From positions 1-64,000 of the forward strand of contig JBBQNK010000013.1 in the NCBI GenBank assembly GCA_038329865.1: 64,000 nucleotides of DNA, read 5' to 3'. Under the pieces are notes generated by a model that worked only from the letters and a program-made list of their open reading frames with translations, was not told the DNA's origin and searched no databases. Within the stretch, counting starts at the first letter, position 1; each line of letters opens with the position of its first letter. This DNA is from JANMES01 sp038329865 (GTDB lineage Bacteria > Planctomycetota > Phycisphaerae > Tepidisphaerales > Tepidisphaeraceae). Positions 27,801 to 36,337 of the stretch are shown here, in pieces. The translations under genes and the position numbers were made by a program.

Positions 27801-29028
27801 CGCCGCGGCCCAGGCGCTGTTCGACGCCGCCGTTCAATCCGCCGCCGCCAAGGAAGGCTCCGCCAGCCGAATCACGCGGTACAAGGCGCTCGTCGATCGA
27901 TTCCCCAAGAGCTGGCCGGCCAGCCGGAACCTGATCCAGGCGTACCTCGACGCCGGCCAATCGAAGAAAGCGAAAGAGACTTGCATCCAGACGGCCAATG
28001 CGTTTCCGTCGGAATCAGGCCCGTTGCAAATGCTTGCCGCCATCTACGCCGAGGAAAGCAACTGGACGGCCGAATTGACCACCGTGCAGCAGTGGCGCTC
28101 GCGGTCGCTCGACTACCCGCGCCCCTGCGACCTGGCCGGCGCTGAAGCGCTCATCGGTCTCGGCCAGCAGCGCCAGGCCCTCGCCATGCTCCAGCCATAC
28201 CTGGACGCGGCGAAGAAAGACCCGGTCAACAACTTTGACGTGCTCTGGCCATACACCCGCGCATTACTGCAAACCGGTCGAACCGCCGAAGCCGCATCAC
28301 TTTTCGAAACGCAAGTCCGCACGCAGGGCGCGGTACGTCGATTCTGGCTCGCCTTTTCCGGCGAAGTCGGCCCGGACAACACCGCAGCGGTCGCGTGGAT
28401 TGAAAAGGTGGCGCCGTTGCTGGACCCGCAATCACTCGACGATCAGAACGCGCTGGCGCAAGCTTGGTTCAGAGTCGCAGAGCGTTACCACGCGCCTGAC
28501 ACTTATGCCCAGGCGGCCAAGCTCCTCCGGGTTCTCGCCTCCGGCACTGACAGCAACCTGCGCGTCTGGGAACAACTCGGCGAGTCCCTTCGCGCCTTGA
28601 AGGATTTCGACAACGCCGAGGAAGCGTACCGCCAGGCCATTCTTCGCGGCGATACCGCTTTTTCCGGAAACGCGTTGGCGTTTCTGCTGCTCTCACGCGA
28701 TAAGTCGCTCGACGAAGCGCTCGCACTCTCCAACAAGGCGATTGACTCAGCGCCGCGCGAGCCGGGTTACTACGACACCCGCGGACAGGTCCACCTGCAC
28801 ATGGACAAATTCGATCTGGCCATCAAGAGTTTCGACCAGGCGCTGGCGTTGCAGCCCGACCTGATCGATTCACTCGTCGGCAAGGCCGACGCGCTGACCA
28901 AATTGGGCAAGCGCCCGGAAGCCGCCAACCTGTTGAAGTACATTGACGCGTTGGTTAAGCGAGAGACGGAGCTTTCGCCGTACGCGCAGAAGCAGTTGGA
29001 AGCGCTCAAAGCCGCGTCTGCCAACTGA
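24874..29028 (+). CDS. Giant TPR-repeat membrane-anchored protein of the EPS locus
   Basis: A 1384-residue protein. An N-terminal membrane anchor (LLIIFVVSLVVLGGVGGFVV, about 9-28) is followed by a nearly continuous array of TPR-like helical pairs rich in Ala, the last ones canonical (NAEEAYRQAILRGDTAFSGN, AIKSFDQALALQP). It should project into the periplasm as a protein-binding solenoid. Position next to exosortase, EpsI, Wzz and the sugar transferase recalls the TPR lipoprotein (PrsT type) of PEP-CTERM/EPS loci, but there is no lipobox here and it is larger than the usual 900 or so residues. The TPR identity is firm; the role is inferred. Confidence 0.8.
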   Translation: MRPTTKRRLLIIFVVSLVVLGGVGGFVVLRLNQISSDYQKARSEGMKAFADGKYEDALNQLSTYMKDEKNKTDADVVYAMAVSRSMVPLPNGQHLKTAMDWFNNYLSFRPGEPQGQHKLLEIYARVGWNRETLALADDILKVTPNDLPALRAKATALSAQGNYPASLAASEKINELNPFDLESQRLTYFLMSQLKRPAAELLARAKAGLDAHPNDPRFEMFLASAYSYAGDQTNAQKLLDTAVQRKAPDAEFVRMATNLLDSNGQYEMSEDLLNRAAGELNDPQVLQMLVQRLWQNGRADEMAKRLESVKTEDPKADTNLLAMKAISLLEQNRAADALAVVKVLASRSADENAFAWSTAIPARYAVPAPDPRAAIATLTAAATRDRDNAVVRLWLGEAYAKINETELAINAWRSAATLSPGWAEPHIREAMALATHGRGREAVDESVLATQRAPKLIRVRVASALALSALSANNPEAVPIPELLRAVTQIQTDEPNEPQTLPMYVAMLARSGDRDKAITTIKKAIAASPALPADSMLQLAGISIDLGLGQHAAIYDAMTAAGNKSPELALAKARLLKSQGEADQGAQLMKDSAAGTKDPAAWQIATARYYDQSNNPSASLAWKSAVEQFPTDLRVQSAFLQSDTRLTERPVWSATIERVKALTIEEGVTWRLEHARYLLNGNSSDRDRAEAVSTLNELLRTNPELIDLHLLLASALMKNGNVNGATEQLKIAISLHPGDPQIALSLATLLLDSGKTVEGQAYLEKLASGRQLSPIGVRVVSRLMAEQGQIERAIQVLGSESGTDPSRDALLAQLTRRLGKADAAAAMFDKLAVAKPINTDAITQAAEFYYATGKPEQAAAVLKRLPEATDPPAPGITELIRAQLAEQYQTTEAAKEFYLAATKASPDAQTWRALAGFQLRQHDFASAKASAMQGLSVAKDDPELTAIVKLADASTALPPNVNVNGEIETLSRDPLNAAAQALFDAAVQSAAAKEGSASRITRYKALVDRFPKSWPASRNLIQAYLDAGQSKKAKETCIQTANAFPSESGPLQMLAAIYAEESNWTAELTTVQQWRSRSLDYPRPCDLAGAEALIGLGQQRQALAMLQPYLDAAKKDPVNNFDVLWPYTRALLQTGRTAEAASLFETQVRTQGAVRRFWLAFSGEVGPDNTAAVAWIEKVAPLLDPQSLDDQNALAQAWFRVAERYHAPDTYAQAAKLLRVLASGTDSNLRVWEQLGESLRALKDFDNAEEAYRQAILRGDTAFSGNALAFLLLSRDKSLDEALALSNKAIDSAPREPGYYDTRGQVHLHMDKFDLAIKSFDQALALQPDLIDSLVGKADALTKLGKRPEAANLLKYIDALVKRETELSPYAQKQLEALKAASAN

Positions 29029-29065
29029 GTTGGATTTTCCATCTTAAGGGCGTAGTGTAGTCGTC

Positions 29066-29986
29066 ATGCCCGCGTCTGCCGATGCGACCAAAGTAGACTG
29101 GCTGCGCCTGGCCATTCAGTGCGTGGCAACGGTGGAGGCCGACTCGGTCATCCTCGGCGAGCCGGCGGGCTGGGGCGCTAAACCCTCTCGCGCGAAGATA
29201 GATCCCGCCAGGCTCCTGCTCCCCCGCGGTGTGCATGCCCACGATATCCCGGAAGTCTGCATCGCGATTCGCGGCTCGGCCACGCTCGCGTTTGACGGCA
29301 AGGTATATCCCTTCTCCCCGCCGCGGGTGGCGCTGATTCGCCCGGGCGTTCACCATGCCGAAGGCTACGCCCGCCGGCAGAGTTCTTACGCGATAATGTG
29401 GATGCATTATTGCTCCGACCGATCGCTCATTACGATCGTAAGCGAGTACCGCCCCGCCGGCGGTTGGCACGTCACGGCGAGGTACGCCCTGCGATCACGC
29501 GGCGTGCAGCGTTTACTGGGAAAACTCTCCGGCGGCGTGCCCGCAAGCGCCGCGGCGTTTGAGCCGATCCGGGCGGACCTGCTCAACATTCTCACGGAGA
29601 TGAACCGCCGCAACGCGTACGGCGCCGTCGAGCGAAAAAGCCGGCGGAGCGAAGCGCCGGTTCATGACGAGCTTCTCAAGCGTGTCCGCGATTATCTCGA
29701 CCACAATTTTGCCACGCCGATCGACGTGCATACCGTTGCCGCACTGACGCGACTCACACCTAATTATCTCAACAGTCTTTTTTCACGATCCACCGGCCAG
29801 GGGATTCACGAATACCTGATTTCCCTCCGCATGCGTCGCGCGATGGAGCTCTGCCGACACCGCACATTACTGGTGAAGGAAGTGGCCCGCACGATCGGAT
29901 ATTCCGACCCGCTTTATTTCAGCCGGGCGTTCCGGCGGTACCACGGCTGCTGGCCGACCGACGCCGGGGCGGCGGTCGGCCGTTGA
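29066..29986 (+). CDS. AraC-family transcriptional regulator
   Basis: A 306-residue regulator. The N-terminal cupin-like sensor contains LPRGVHAHDIPEVCIAIRG and LIRPGVHH (about 50-95). The C-terminal double helix-turn-helix (about 205-300) contains VAALTRLTPNYLNSLFSRST and VARTIGYSDPLYFSRAFRRY. Such regulators usually sense a sugar. It lies directly before the lyase/aminotransferase/transporter genes on the same strand and is the obvious candidate to control them. It starts 37 bases after the TPR gene but is probably a separate unit. Confidence 0.9.
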   Translation: MPASADATKVDWLRLAIQCVATVEADSVILGEPAGWGAKPSRAKIDPARLLLPRGVHAHDIPEVCIAIRGSATLAFDGKVYPFSPPRVALIRPGVHHAEGYARRQSSYAIMWMHYCSDRSLITIVSEYRPAGGWHVTARYALRSRGVQRLLGKLSGGVPASAAAFEPIRADLLNILTEMNRRNAYGAVERKSRRSEAPVHDELLKRVRDYLDHNFATPIDVHTVAALTRLTPNYLNSLFSRSTGQGIHEYLISLRMRRAMELCRHRTLLVKEVARTIGYSDPLYFSRAFRRYHGCWPTDAGAAVGR

Positions 29987-30094
29987 AAAGTCCATGAGAT
30001 CGATAAATTTTGCATAGCAACGCCACGCCGTTGGATTGTAGAAATAGAGTCGTACGAACGGGCGCGATGTGAATCGATCGCGGGAGATGCGCAA

Positions 30095-31165
30095 GTGGCC
30101 AATCGCTATTTGAATGTCGATACGATCGATGCAATCCGTCAACGCGTAGGATCCGGCAGGGAGCCGTTCGCGTCGGCGTGGAATCGGCTGCTGGCTGATG
30201 CGAAGAGTGGCTTGGACCAGCCGCCGATAAGCATCACTCAGAACGGCGGCAGCCCTTACTTCCGGCAGGACGCGGTGTACGTGCCGGGCCGCGACGGCGA
30301 ATTCAACCCGGACTCGAATATCAAGAGCCGCAGCCTGGCTACCAAAGCCGGCAAGGTCGCGTTGGATCTCGCGCTGGCCTGGCGATTCACGGGCGAGGCC
30401 CGCTTCGCCGACAAGGCACTTGAACAGATCCACGCCTGGTGCCTCAATCAAAACACTTTCATGATGCCCACGGGCCGAGTCTTTGATTCCTACGCGCTGG
30501 GCATGGGCTACGGCGGCGATATCGTCTTGTTCGTTTCATTCTTCGATCTCTTCACGGCAGAATATTTGCTGGCGGATTATTCAGGCTGGAACTTGCCCAC
30601 CCGTGCGGCGGTCAAGCGCTGGACTCGCGCGATGATCGACCCGCAGCGCCCGCTCATGTTTTACCAGGGCGTGGAAATGTACAACAACTGGGAAGACGCC
30701 CGGCTGCTCTACCTCGCCACCGGCGCGCTGCTCCTGGACGATCTCGATCTCCTGCTTGAAGTTTTCGCCCGCTGGCGACAAATCCTGCCGATGAAAATGA
30801 CCGACGCCGGCGAGCTTCCGCGCGAAACCATGCGAACGCGCTCGATGCACTACACGCTGTTCGCGCTGGATTCGACGATCCAAGTCGCCGAGATCGCCAG
30901 GCAATGCGGCGTCGATCTCTACAACTGCAACATCAACGGCCGATGCATCAAGAAGGCTGCCGATTACGCCGCTCATTATCTGCTGCACATGGATCAGTGG
31001 CCGCACAAGATGATTGAACCATTAACCGACGAGCGCGGCCATCTCGGATTGTTTGAGTTGGCGTATTCGCAGTGGCCGGAGCAACAATATTTGGATGTAC
31101 TCGCAGCCCATGGCGGGCGTTCCGCCACCGGCAAGCACGCCACGCTCCTTTTTGCGCGCGACTGA
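30095..31165 (+). CDS. Alginate-lyase-like protein (PL5/AlgL fold)
   Basis: A 356-residue predicted all-helical (alpha/alpha toroid) protein similar to PL5 alginate lyases. MRTRSMHYTLFALDSTIQVA near 250-270 matches the Arg...Tyr motif of AlgL. The site where AlgL carries NNHxYW reads NNWEDARLLY, so the catalytic His may be absent. No signal peptide is visible at the GTG start (VANRYLNVDTIDAIRQR, with GGGAG upstream), so it may act in the cytoplasm on oligosaccharides or on another uronate-containing substrate. It heads the cluster controlled by the AraC gene. Family membership is fairly safe; lyase activity is not. Confidence 0.68.
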   Translation: MANRYLNVDTIDAIRQRVGSGREPFASAWNRLLADAKSGLDQPPISITQNGGSPYFRQDAVYVPGRDGEFNPDSNIKSRSLATKAGKVALDLALAWRFTGEARFADKALEQIHAWCLNQNTFMMPTGRVFDSYALGMGYGGDIVLFVSFFDLFTAEYLLADYSGWNLPTRAAVKRWTRAMIDPQRPLMFYQGVEMYNNWEDARLLYLATGALLLDDLDLLLEVFARWRQILPMKMTDAGELPRETMRTRSMHYTLFALDSTIQVAEIARQCGVDLYNCNINGRCIKKAADYAAHYLLHMDQWPHKMIEPLTDERGHLGLFELAYSQWPEQQYLDVLAAHGGRSATGKHATLLFARD

Positions 31166-31198
31166 ACAGGCAATCCACTTTTTCTGGAAGGTTCACTT

Positions 31199-32488
31199 AT
31201 GTCGACGACACTCACGCAAGAGACGCCATCTACCGAAATGCTCGCCATCGCCGGCGGCAAGCCGTGCGTCGTGGAGAAGCCGGAGAGCTACCTCTTCGGC
31301 GCTCAGGAAATCGGTAAGGAAGAAGAGGAAGCCGTGATCGCGGCCCTGCGGACTAAAAATCTCTTTCGCTTTTTCAAAGATCCGAAAGATTCCATCACCG
31401 CCAAATTCGCCGCGCAGTTCGGCGAGATGACGCAGGTGGCCCACACCTTGCCGGTGAACAGCGGCACGTCGGCCCTCATCGCCGCGATGGTCGGCCTTGG
31501 CGTGAGTGCGGGCGATGAAGTAATCGTTCCCGCGTACACGTTCATCGCCACCGCTTCAGCGGTGCTGGCGCTCCGGGCATTTCCCGTCGTGGCGGAAATC
31601 GACAATTCGCTCACGCTCGATCCGATCGACGTTGAAAAGACGATCACGCCGCGAACCCGCGCCATCGTCGCCGTCCACATGCGCGGCGTATCGTGCCGCA
31701 TGGACGAGATCATGGCCGTCGCGAAGAAGCACAACATCAAAGTGCTCGAAGACTGCGCCCAATCCAACGGCGGCTCGTACAAGGGTCGCCCGCTCGGGTC
31801 GATCGGCGATGCCGGGGCGTTCAGCATGCAGCATTTCAAAATCATCACCGCCGGTGAAGGCGGCGCTGTGACTACGAATGATCGCAAGACCTTCGAACGC
31901 GCCGCCTGCTATCACGACTGCGCGTACGCCTTCTGGAAAAGCCAGGACTGGCTCATCGAGCCGTTCGTCGGCGAGAACTATCGCATGTCGGAAATGAACG
32001 GAGCACTCGTGATGGCGCAGCTTCAGAAGCGCGGTCGAATCCTCGCCCGCACGCGGCAGATTAAGAAACGCATGTGGGCCGAGCTTGCGGATCTGAAGGG
32101 TGTGAAGTTTCAAGACATTCCCGACCGCGAAGGCGATTGCGGCCTGAGCCTCGTGCTCTTCATGGAAAACGGCGAGCGCGCCAAGAAATTCGCCGAAGCC
32201 CTTCGCGCCGAGGGCATGTCGGCCGGCTCGATGTTCGACCAGGGAATTCCCGATCGGCACATTTACTACCACTGGGATTACATCATGAAGAAGCGCACGC
32301 CCGACTTGAACGGATATCCGTGGAATGATCCGGCCCGCCCGTGCCAAGTGGAGTATTCTAAGGACATGTGCCCGCAAAGCCTGGGGCATCTGAATCGCGC
32401 CGTTTCCATGCCCATCACTCAAGTGATGACCGACGCGCATGTGGAAAGCTGCATTCGGGCCGTGCGCAAAGTCGCCGCGGTACTTTGA
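31199..32488 (+). CDS. DegT/DnrJ/EryC1/StrS-family PLP aminotransferase
   Basis: A 429-residue fold-type I aminotransferase, the class that aminates nucleotide-linked or free keto-sugars. LPVNSGTSALIAAMVGLGV binds the cofactor phosphate, VLEDCAQSNGGSYKGRPLGS carries the Asp, and the Schiff-base Lys is expected at about 214 in FSMQHFKIITAGEGG. It starts 33 bases after the lyase gene; its stop overlaps the next start by one base. In a cluster without other nucleotide-sugar genes it might act on a catabolic keto-sugar or on an inosose-like cyclitol, as some members do. Confidence 0.88.
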   Translation: MSTTLTQETPSTEMLAIAGGKPCVVEKPESYLFGAQEIGKEEEEAVIAALRTKNLFRFFKDPKDSITAKFAAQFGEMTQVAHTLPVNSGTSALIAAMVGLGVSAGDEVIVPAYTFIATASAVLALRAFPVVAEIDNSLTLDPIDVEKTITPRTRAIVAVHMRGVSCRMDEIMAVAKKHNIKVLEDCAQSNGGSYKGRPLGSIGDAGAFSMQHFKIITAGEGGAVTTNDRKTFERAACYHDCAYAFWKSQDWLIEPFVGENYRMSEMNGALVMAQLQKRGRILARTRQIKKRMWAELADLKGVKFQDIPDREGDCGLSLVLFMENGERAKKFAEALRAEGMSAGSMFDQGIPDRHIYYHWDYIMKKRTPDLNGYPWNDPARPCQVEYSKDMCPQSLGHLNRAVSMPITQVMTDAHVESCIRAVRKVAAVL

Positions 32489-33768
32489 TGGATGTAATCT
32501 CGCCGCTACAAACAGGCACTATGAATTCACCACAAATTATCTCGAGCGGCTCGGCCGCCCGCGTCATCAGTCCGCCGACGGGGTTGTCGCTCATCGGTTA
32601 TCCGAATCCACATCTGCGAGCGAACACCGGCGTGGGGATCGATCTTTTCGCCCGTGCCGTTGTGTTCGGCGAATCGAATCCGGATAGACCGCAGGCGGCG
32701 ATAGTAGTCATCGACACGCTCGATGTTTCGCCGACGGTCGTCGGTCGAATTCGTCGCGGCGCCGCCGCGCGAGTTGCCGGGCTGAAGGCGGAAAGTGTCA
32801 TGGTCGTCGCGACGCATACGCACTCGGCGCCCACGCTTTGGCCGAAGCGATTCCTTTCGCCGCAGACCGAACCTTCTACGGAGTACATCGAGTTGGTCGT
32901 CACACAGGCGATCGACGCGATCGCCGCTGGCTGGGAGAGTCGGAAGCGTAAGCGCCTGTGCATCGGCCGAACCGAATTCAAAGGCGGCCACAATCGCCGA
33001 TTCGTCGACGAAGAGGGCAAGGCGACGAACGTCTGGGAAGATCACGAAGGGCGTCACACAGGTTTCTTCAACCCGAATGTGCGGTTCCTGGCGCTGCAGG
33101 ATCCGGAATCTCACGCCACGCAAGCGCTCATCAGCTTTTACGCGTGCCATCCGGTAGTGCTCGGCGGCGGCAGCACGCTGGTGAGCGCGGATTATCCCGG
33201 GTACTTCATCCGCAAGATCGAAGCCGCTCTGCCCGGCTGCCATGCGATTCATATCACCGGCGCCGCGGCGCAGATCAACCCTCGCATCGCCGTCTGCGCC
33301 GATCCGGCCCAGCCGGTCTTGCTCGGGGACAGCCTGGCTAAAGCAGTGCTCGACGAACTCAGCTCCGCCAAGCCAATCGCCGCCCTGCCGATGAAGACAC
33401 ACATCGAGCCGCTGCCGCTGGTGCTCGGGCCGGAGGCGTCTCGCAACTATTCCGGCCGCGCCGGCGAACTGAAGGAAGGCGAAACACTCACCAGCGAGAT
33501 GCAGGTTCTCCGATTCGGCAACATCGCGGTGATCAGCGCGCCGGGCGAGTTGTTCGGAGAAATCGGTCTCGCGATTGAGAACACCTCGCCGTTCGCCACC
33601 ACGCTCGTGGCCGGGTACACGAACGACAGCCTGGGATATCTCTGCACGAATGCCTCCTTCCACGAAGGCGGCTATGAAGTGCGAAACGTCATCTCGACAA
33701 AGGCCGAGGCGAGCCTGATTTCCACCGCGCGAGTAGCCCTTGACCGTGCGGCCGGTATGAGCGATTGA
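32488..33768 (+). CDS. Neutral/alkaline ceramidase-like hydrolase 1
   Basis: A 426-residue protein of the neutral ceramidase N-terminal family. Zinc-site motifs are visible: ATHTHSAPT near 108-116 and FYACHPVVLGGGSTLVSADY around 215-235. GAAAQINPR corresponds to the family GAAGDINP. No signal peptide, so cytoplasmic and probably not a true ceramidase. ATG 32488 overlaps the aminotransferase stop (TGATG); ATG 32521 is an alternative. It acts alongside a second homologue at 34946. The substrate is unknown; an amide or ester of the compound handled by this cluster is a guess. Confidence 0.75.
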   Translation: MDVISPLQTGTMNSPQIISSGSAARVISPPTGLSLIGYPNPHLRANTGVGIDLFARAVVFGESNPDRPQAAIVVIDTLDVSPTVVGRIRRGAAARVAGLKAESVMVVATHTHSAPTLWPKRFLSPQTEPSTEYIELVVTQAIDAIAAGWESRKRKRLCIGRTEFKGGHNRRFVDEEGKATNVWEDHEGRHTGFFNPNVRFLALQDPESHATQALISFYACHPVVLGGGSTLVSADYPGYFIRKIEAALPGCHAIHITGAAAQINPRIAVCADPAQPVLLGDSLAKAVLDELSSAKPIAALPMKTHIEPLPLVLGPEASRNYSGRAGELKEGETLTSEMQVLRFGNIAVISAPGELFGEIGLAIENTSPFATTLVAGYTNDSLGYLCTNASFHEGGYEVRNVISTKAEASLISTARVALDRAAGMSD

Positions 33769-33890
33769 ATCGGCGGGCTCACGGAAAGCGTTGTTCTCCG
33801 GCGTTGGCGAAATAGAAGCGATTTTCATAGGATATTCTTTCGGTTCAGCACGCCTTTGCGCGGCGGTTATTCCGTTGGAGAGGAGATTTC

Positions 33891-34949
33891 GTGCCCGTTG
33901 AAAGTTCGAATCGATCGCCCTTCGGCGATCTGGTCGCCGCACTCACCGCCGACGATCTTTTGGTCCAAGCCGATGCGGCGCGCCTGCTGGGAGAGCTGCG
34001 CCGGCCCGAGTCAGTCACGCCGCTGCTTCGGTACGTGACAGACGATCGACATTACTCGAAAGTCGCCGGATTTCATGCGCTGGCGGAGATCGGCGATCGA
34101 TCAATCTCGCCTTCTCTTCGGCCGCTCGTTAGCGAGCCGAACTGTCCCGATGACTGGTACTGGTACGGCCGTCGCTCCGTGCAGACCGCCGCCGCCGTGG
34201 CGCTGCTGGCGCTCGGCGATGAAAGCGGCGTTCCTTTTCTGCTGGCACTGGCCGACGCGGGCGACGAAGTCTTGTTCTGCTGGTACGGGCCGGCGGTGTT
34301 GAAGATGGCCGGCTCTTCGGCGGCACTGGAATCCGTCCGCTCGCGCATCACCTCGCAGGCGATTTGCGAAGGCACCGGCCGGCGATTCGCGGACGCGGGC
34401 TTCACCGTGATGACCGCCCGCACGCTCGGGCTGCTGGGCGATCCGCTCGCGTGCGACAAGCTGCTGGAATTGCTCTCACACCAAAGCCGATACGTCCGCG
34501 GCCAAGCGGCCATGAGTCTGCTCGGCGCCGGCGCGACGTCTCGGCATTTGCAGGCCGTGCGAAATTTGTTGCCGACCGACCCGACTGACTTCGTGAAGAT
34601 CAAAGCCACGCTCGCGCTCCACACCGCCGGCCAAGGCGATACCGGCCTGATCGCCCAACTCGCCCGCACCGCCGACGATGCGTTCGATCGCGCCGTGGCC
34701 GTTGAAGCGATCGGCCTTACGGGCGACGCAGCGCACCGCGCCGAAGTGGTCGCCGCCCTTTCCCATGCGGATTCGTACGTGAAGCGATGCGCTGTCGAAG
34801 CGATAGAACTTCTTTCGGCCAGGCAGCCGGGCGATGATTCCTCGACCGAAATCATTCGACGCCTGCTCGATGATCCGCACGCGCTGGTGCGTCTGCAGGC
34901 GGCGAAGTATTTTGCGGCCCGGCCATTTGAAGTGGAGGCAAAGCGATGA
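33891..34949 (+). CDS. HEAT-repeat protein
   Basis: A 352-residue solenoid of HEAT/PBS-lyase-type repeats (ADAARLLGELRRPESVTPLL, YVRGQAAMSLLGAG, AVEAIGLTGDAAHRAEVVAA, LVRLQAAKYFAARP). It starts with GTG 33891 behind a good GGAGAGGAG site. The last four bases overlap the start of the second ceramidase-like gene (ATGA), so the two proteins are made together and may form a complex. No catalytic motif is visible. HEAT repeats of this type often regulate or scaffold an enzyme. Confidence 0.82.
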   Translation: MPVESSNRSPFGDLVAALTADDLLVQADAARLLGELRRPESVTPLLRYVTDDRHYSKVAGFHALAEIGDRSISPSLRPLVSEPNCPDDWYWYGRRSVQTAAAVALLALGDESGVPFLLALADAGDEVLFCWYGPAVLKMAGSSAALESVRSRITSQAICEGTGRRFADAGFTVMTARTLGLLGDPLACDKLLELLSHQSRYVRGQAAMSLLGAGATSRHLQAVRNLLPTDPTDFVKIKATLALHTAGQGDTGLIAQLARTADDAFDRAVAVEAIGLTGDAAHRAEVVAALSHADSYVKRCAVEAIELLSARQPGDDSSTEIIRRLLDDPHALVRLQAAKYFAARPFEVEAKR

Positions 34950-36286
34950 GCACCGACACAGGTTTCCGCGCCGGCGTCGCTCGCCGCGATCTCACGCCCG
35001 CCAATCCGGAACTTCTCTCGCAGAGCGGTATGGGCCGCCGCGCCGTAACGTTCGGCGTGCTCGATCCGCTGTACGTCGAAGCGCTGGCGATGCAACTTGA
35101 CGGCCAGCTCACATTCCTTGTCACGAGCGATCTGCTTTGGATCCTGCCTCCATGGCAGGCGGAAATTCGTCAAAAGGTCAGCCAGCGCACCGGCTGCGAC
35201 CCTCGCCACATTTTATTGAGCTCCAATCACACCCATTCGGCCAGCGCTGTCATGCCGGCCAATCGCGTGCTCGCGCAAATGCCGGGCGAGATCGAAGACA
35301 ATCGGAAGAAGGCCCAGGCGGCGATCGACGCCTCGACCCGGCGGATCATCGACGCTTTCGTTGAAAGCTGCGTCGCCGCGCAGGCAAATCTTCAACCGGC
35401 GGAATTCGCCGCGACATCGACGCGTTTGAAGTCGACCATGGGCCAGAACCGGCGAATGCGAATGGGCAGCGGAACCTGCGTCACCAGTTGGGGCGCCGGG
35501 CCGATGGCGCCTCCGGGAGAGAAGTACGTCGGCGCGGCCGGGCCGGACAGTTCGGATATCACCGTCGCCGCCTTTCGGCACATCGGCGCGGCAGCGCCTT
35601 TCGCCGTCATGACCAGTTACGGCAGCCACATTCACCTGTACGAAGTGCCGGCATTCAGCGGCGAAGTCGCCGGCGCGTGCAAGCGGAACATTGAATCGCG
35701 TCTCGGCGGCACGACGGCGATCTACGCCGTCAGTCCGGCCGGCAACATCGACATGCACTGCGTGCATCCCATGCCGCCCGGCGATGAGAACGACCGCGTC
35801 CGCTGGTTCCAGGCCAGCGCCGATCTGCTCGGCCGGCGATTCGCCGAAGCGGTCGTGCCGGCGATTGAATCGCTGCGCTACCTGCGGCCTGCACGTATGG
35901 TGCACGAGTATTTCTCCCAGGGCGAAGACTCCACCGAAGTCCGCCGCTTGACGGTCATCAACGCACTGCTGCTCGATGACGTCGCGTTCCTGACTCTCCC
36001 CGGCGAGCTGTTCGTAGAGTTCGGCCTGCAACTCGCGGCCGCAAGCCCGGCCAGGCAATTGCTGGCGATGACCTTCAACGGCTCGAATTCGTGGTACATT
36101 CCCACGCCCATCGGGCTCGAGCAGGGAAGTTACGAAGCGATGCGCGGCCCGGCGCGGTCCATCGACGAGGACACCACCACCGCGCCGGACGGAAAGACGA
36201 TCGTCTCGCTGTTGTCGCATCCGGAGACAGGCTCGCGCATCATCGAGCAGGCACTGGCGATGTTGCGGCGATTGTTGGGCCGATAG
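34946..36286 (+). CDS. Neutral/alkaline ceramidase-like hydrolase 2
   Basis: A 446-residue second member of the ceramidase-like family. GVARRDLTP at the start and SSNHTHSASAVMP (His95 and His97) match the family, but the later CHP-type zinc motif is replaced by YGSHIHLYEVPAFSGEVA and the GDINP motif by PAGNIDMHC. It has therefore diverged from its neighbour at 32488 and may have a different substrate or only partial activity. It overlaps the HEAT gene by four bases. No signal peptide is visible. Confidence 0.72.
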   Translation: MSTDTGFRAGVARRDLTPANPELLSQSGMGRRAVTFGVLDPLYVEALAMQLDGQLTFLVTSDLLWILPPWQAEIRQKVSQRTGCDPRHILLSSNHTHSASAVMPANRVLAQMPGEIEDNRKKAQAAIDASTRRIIDAFVESCVAAQANLQPAEFAATSTRLKSTMGQNRRMRMGSGTCVTSWGAGPMAPPGEKYVGAAGPDSSDITVAAFRHIGAAAPFAVMTSYGSHIHLYEVPAFSGEVAGACKRNIESRLGGTTAIYAVSPAGNIDMHCVHPMPPGDENDRVRWFQASADLLGRRFAEAVVPAIESLRYLRPARMVHEYFSQGEDSTEVRRLTVINALLLDDVAFLTLPGELFVEFGLQLAAASPARQLLAMTFNGSNSWYIPTPIGLEQGSYEAMRGPARSIDEDTTTAPDGKTIVSLLSHPETGSRIIEQALAMLRRLLGR

Positions 36287-36337
36287 ATTGCGTCGAACGC
36301 CGGGCCGGGGGATTTGGATTGGAAGGGACGAAGATTG

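Noticed and set aside
24874..29028. PEP-CTERM TPR lipoprotein (PrsT) by name
   Set aside because: The locus fits, but there is no lipobox and the protein is much longer; I keep the neutral description.
32488..36286. True secreted ceramidases
   Set aside because: No signal peptides are visible, lengths are shorter than classical neutral ceramidases, and the context is sugar-related.
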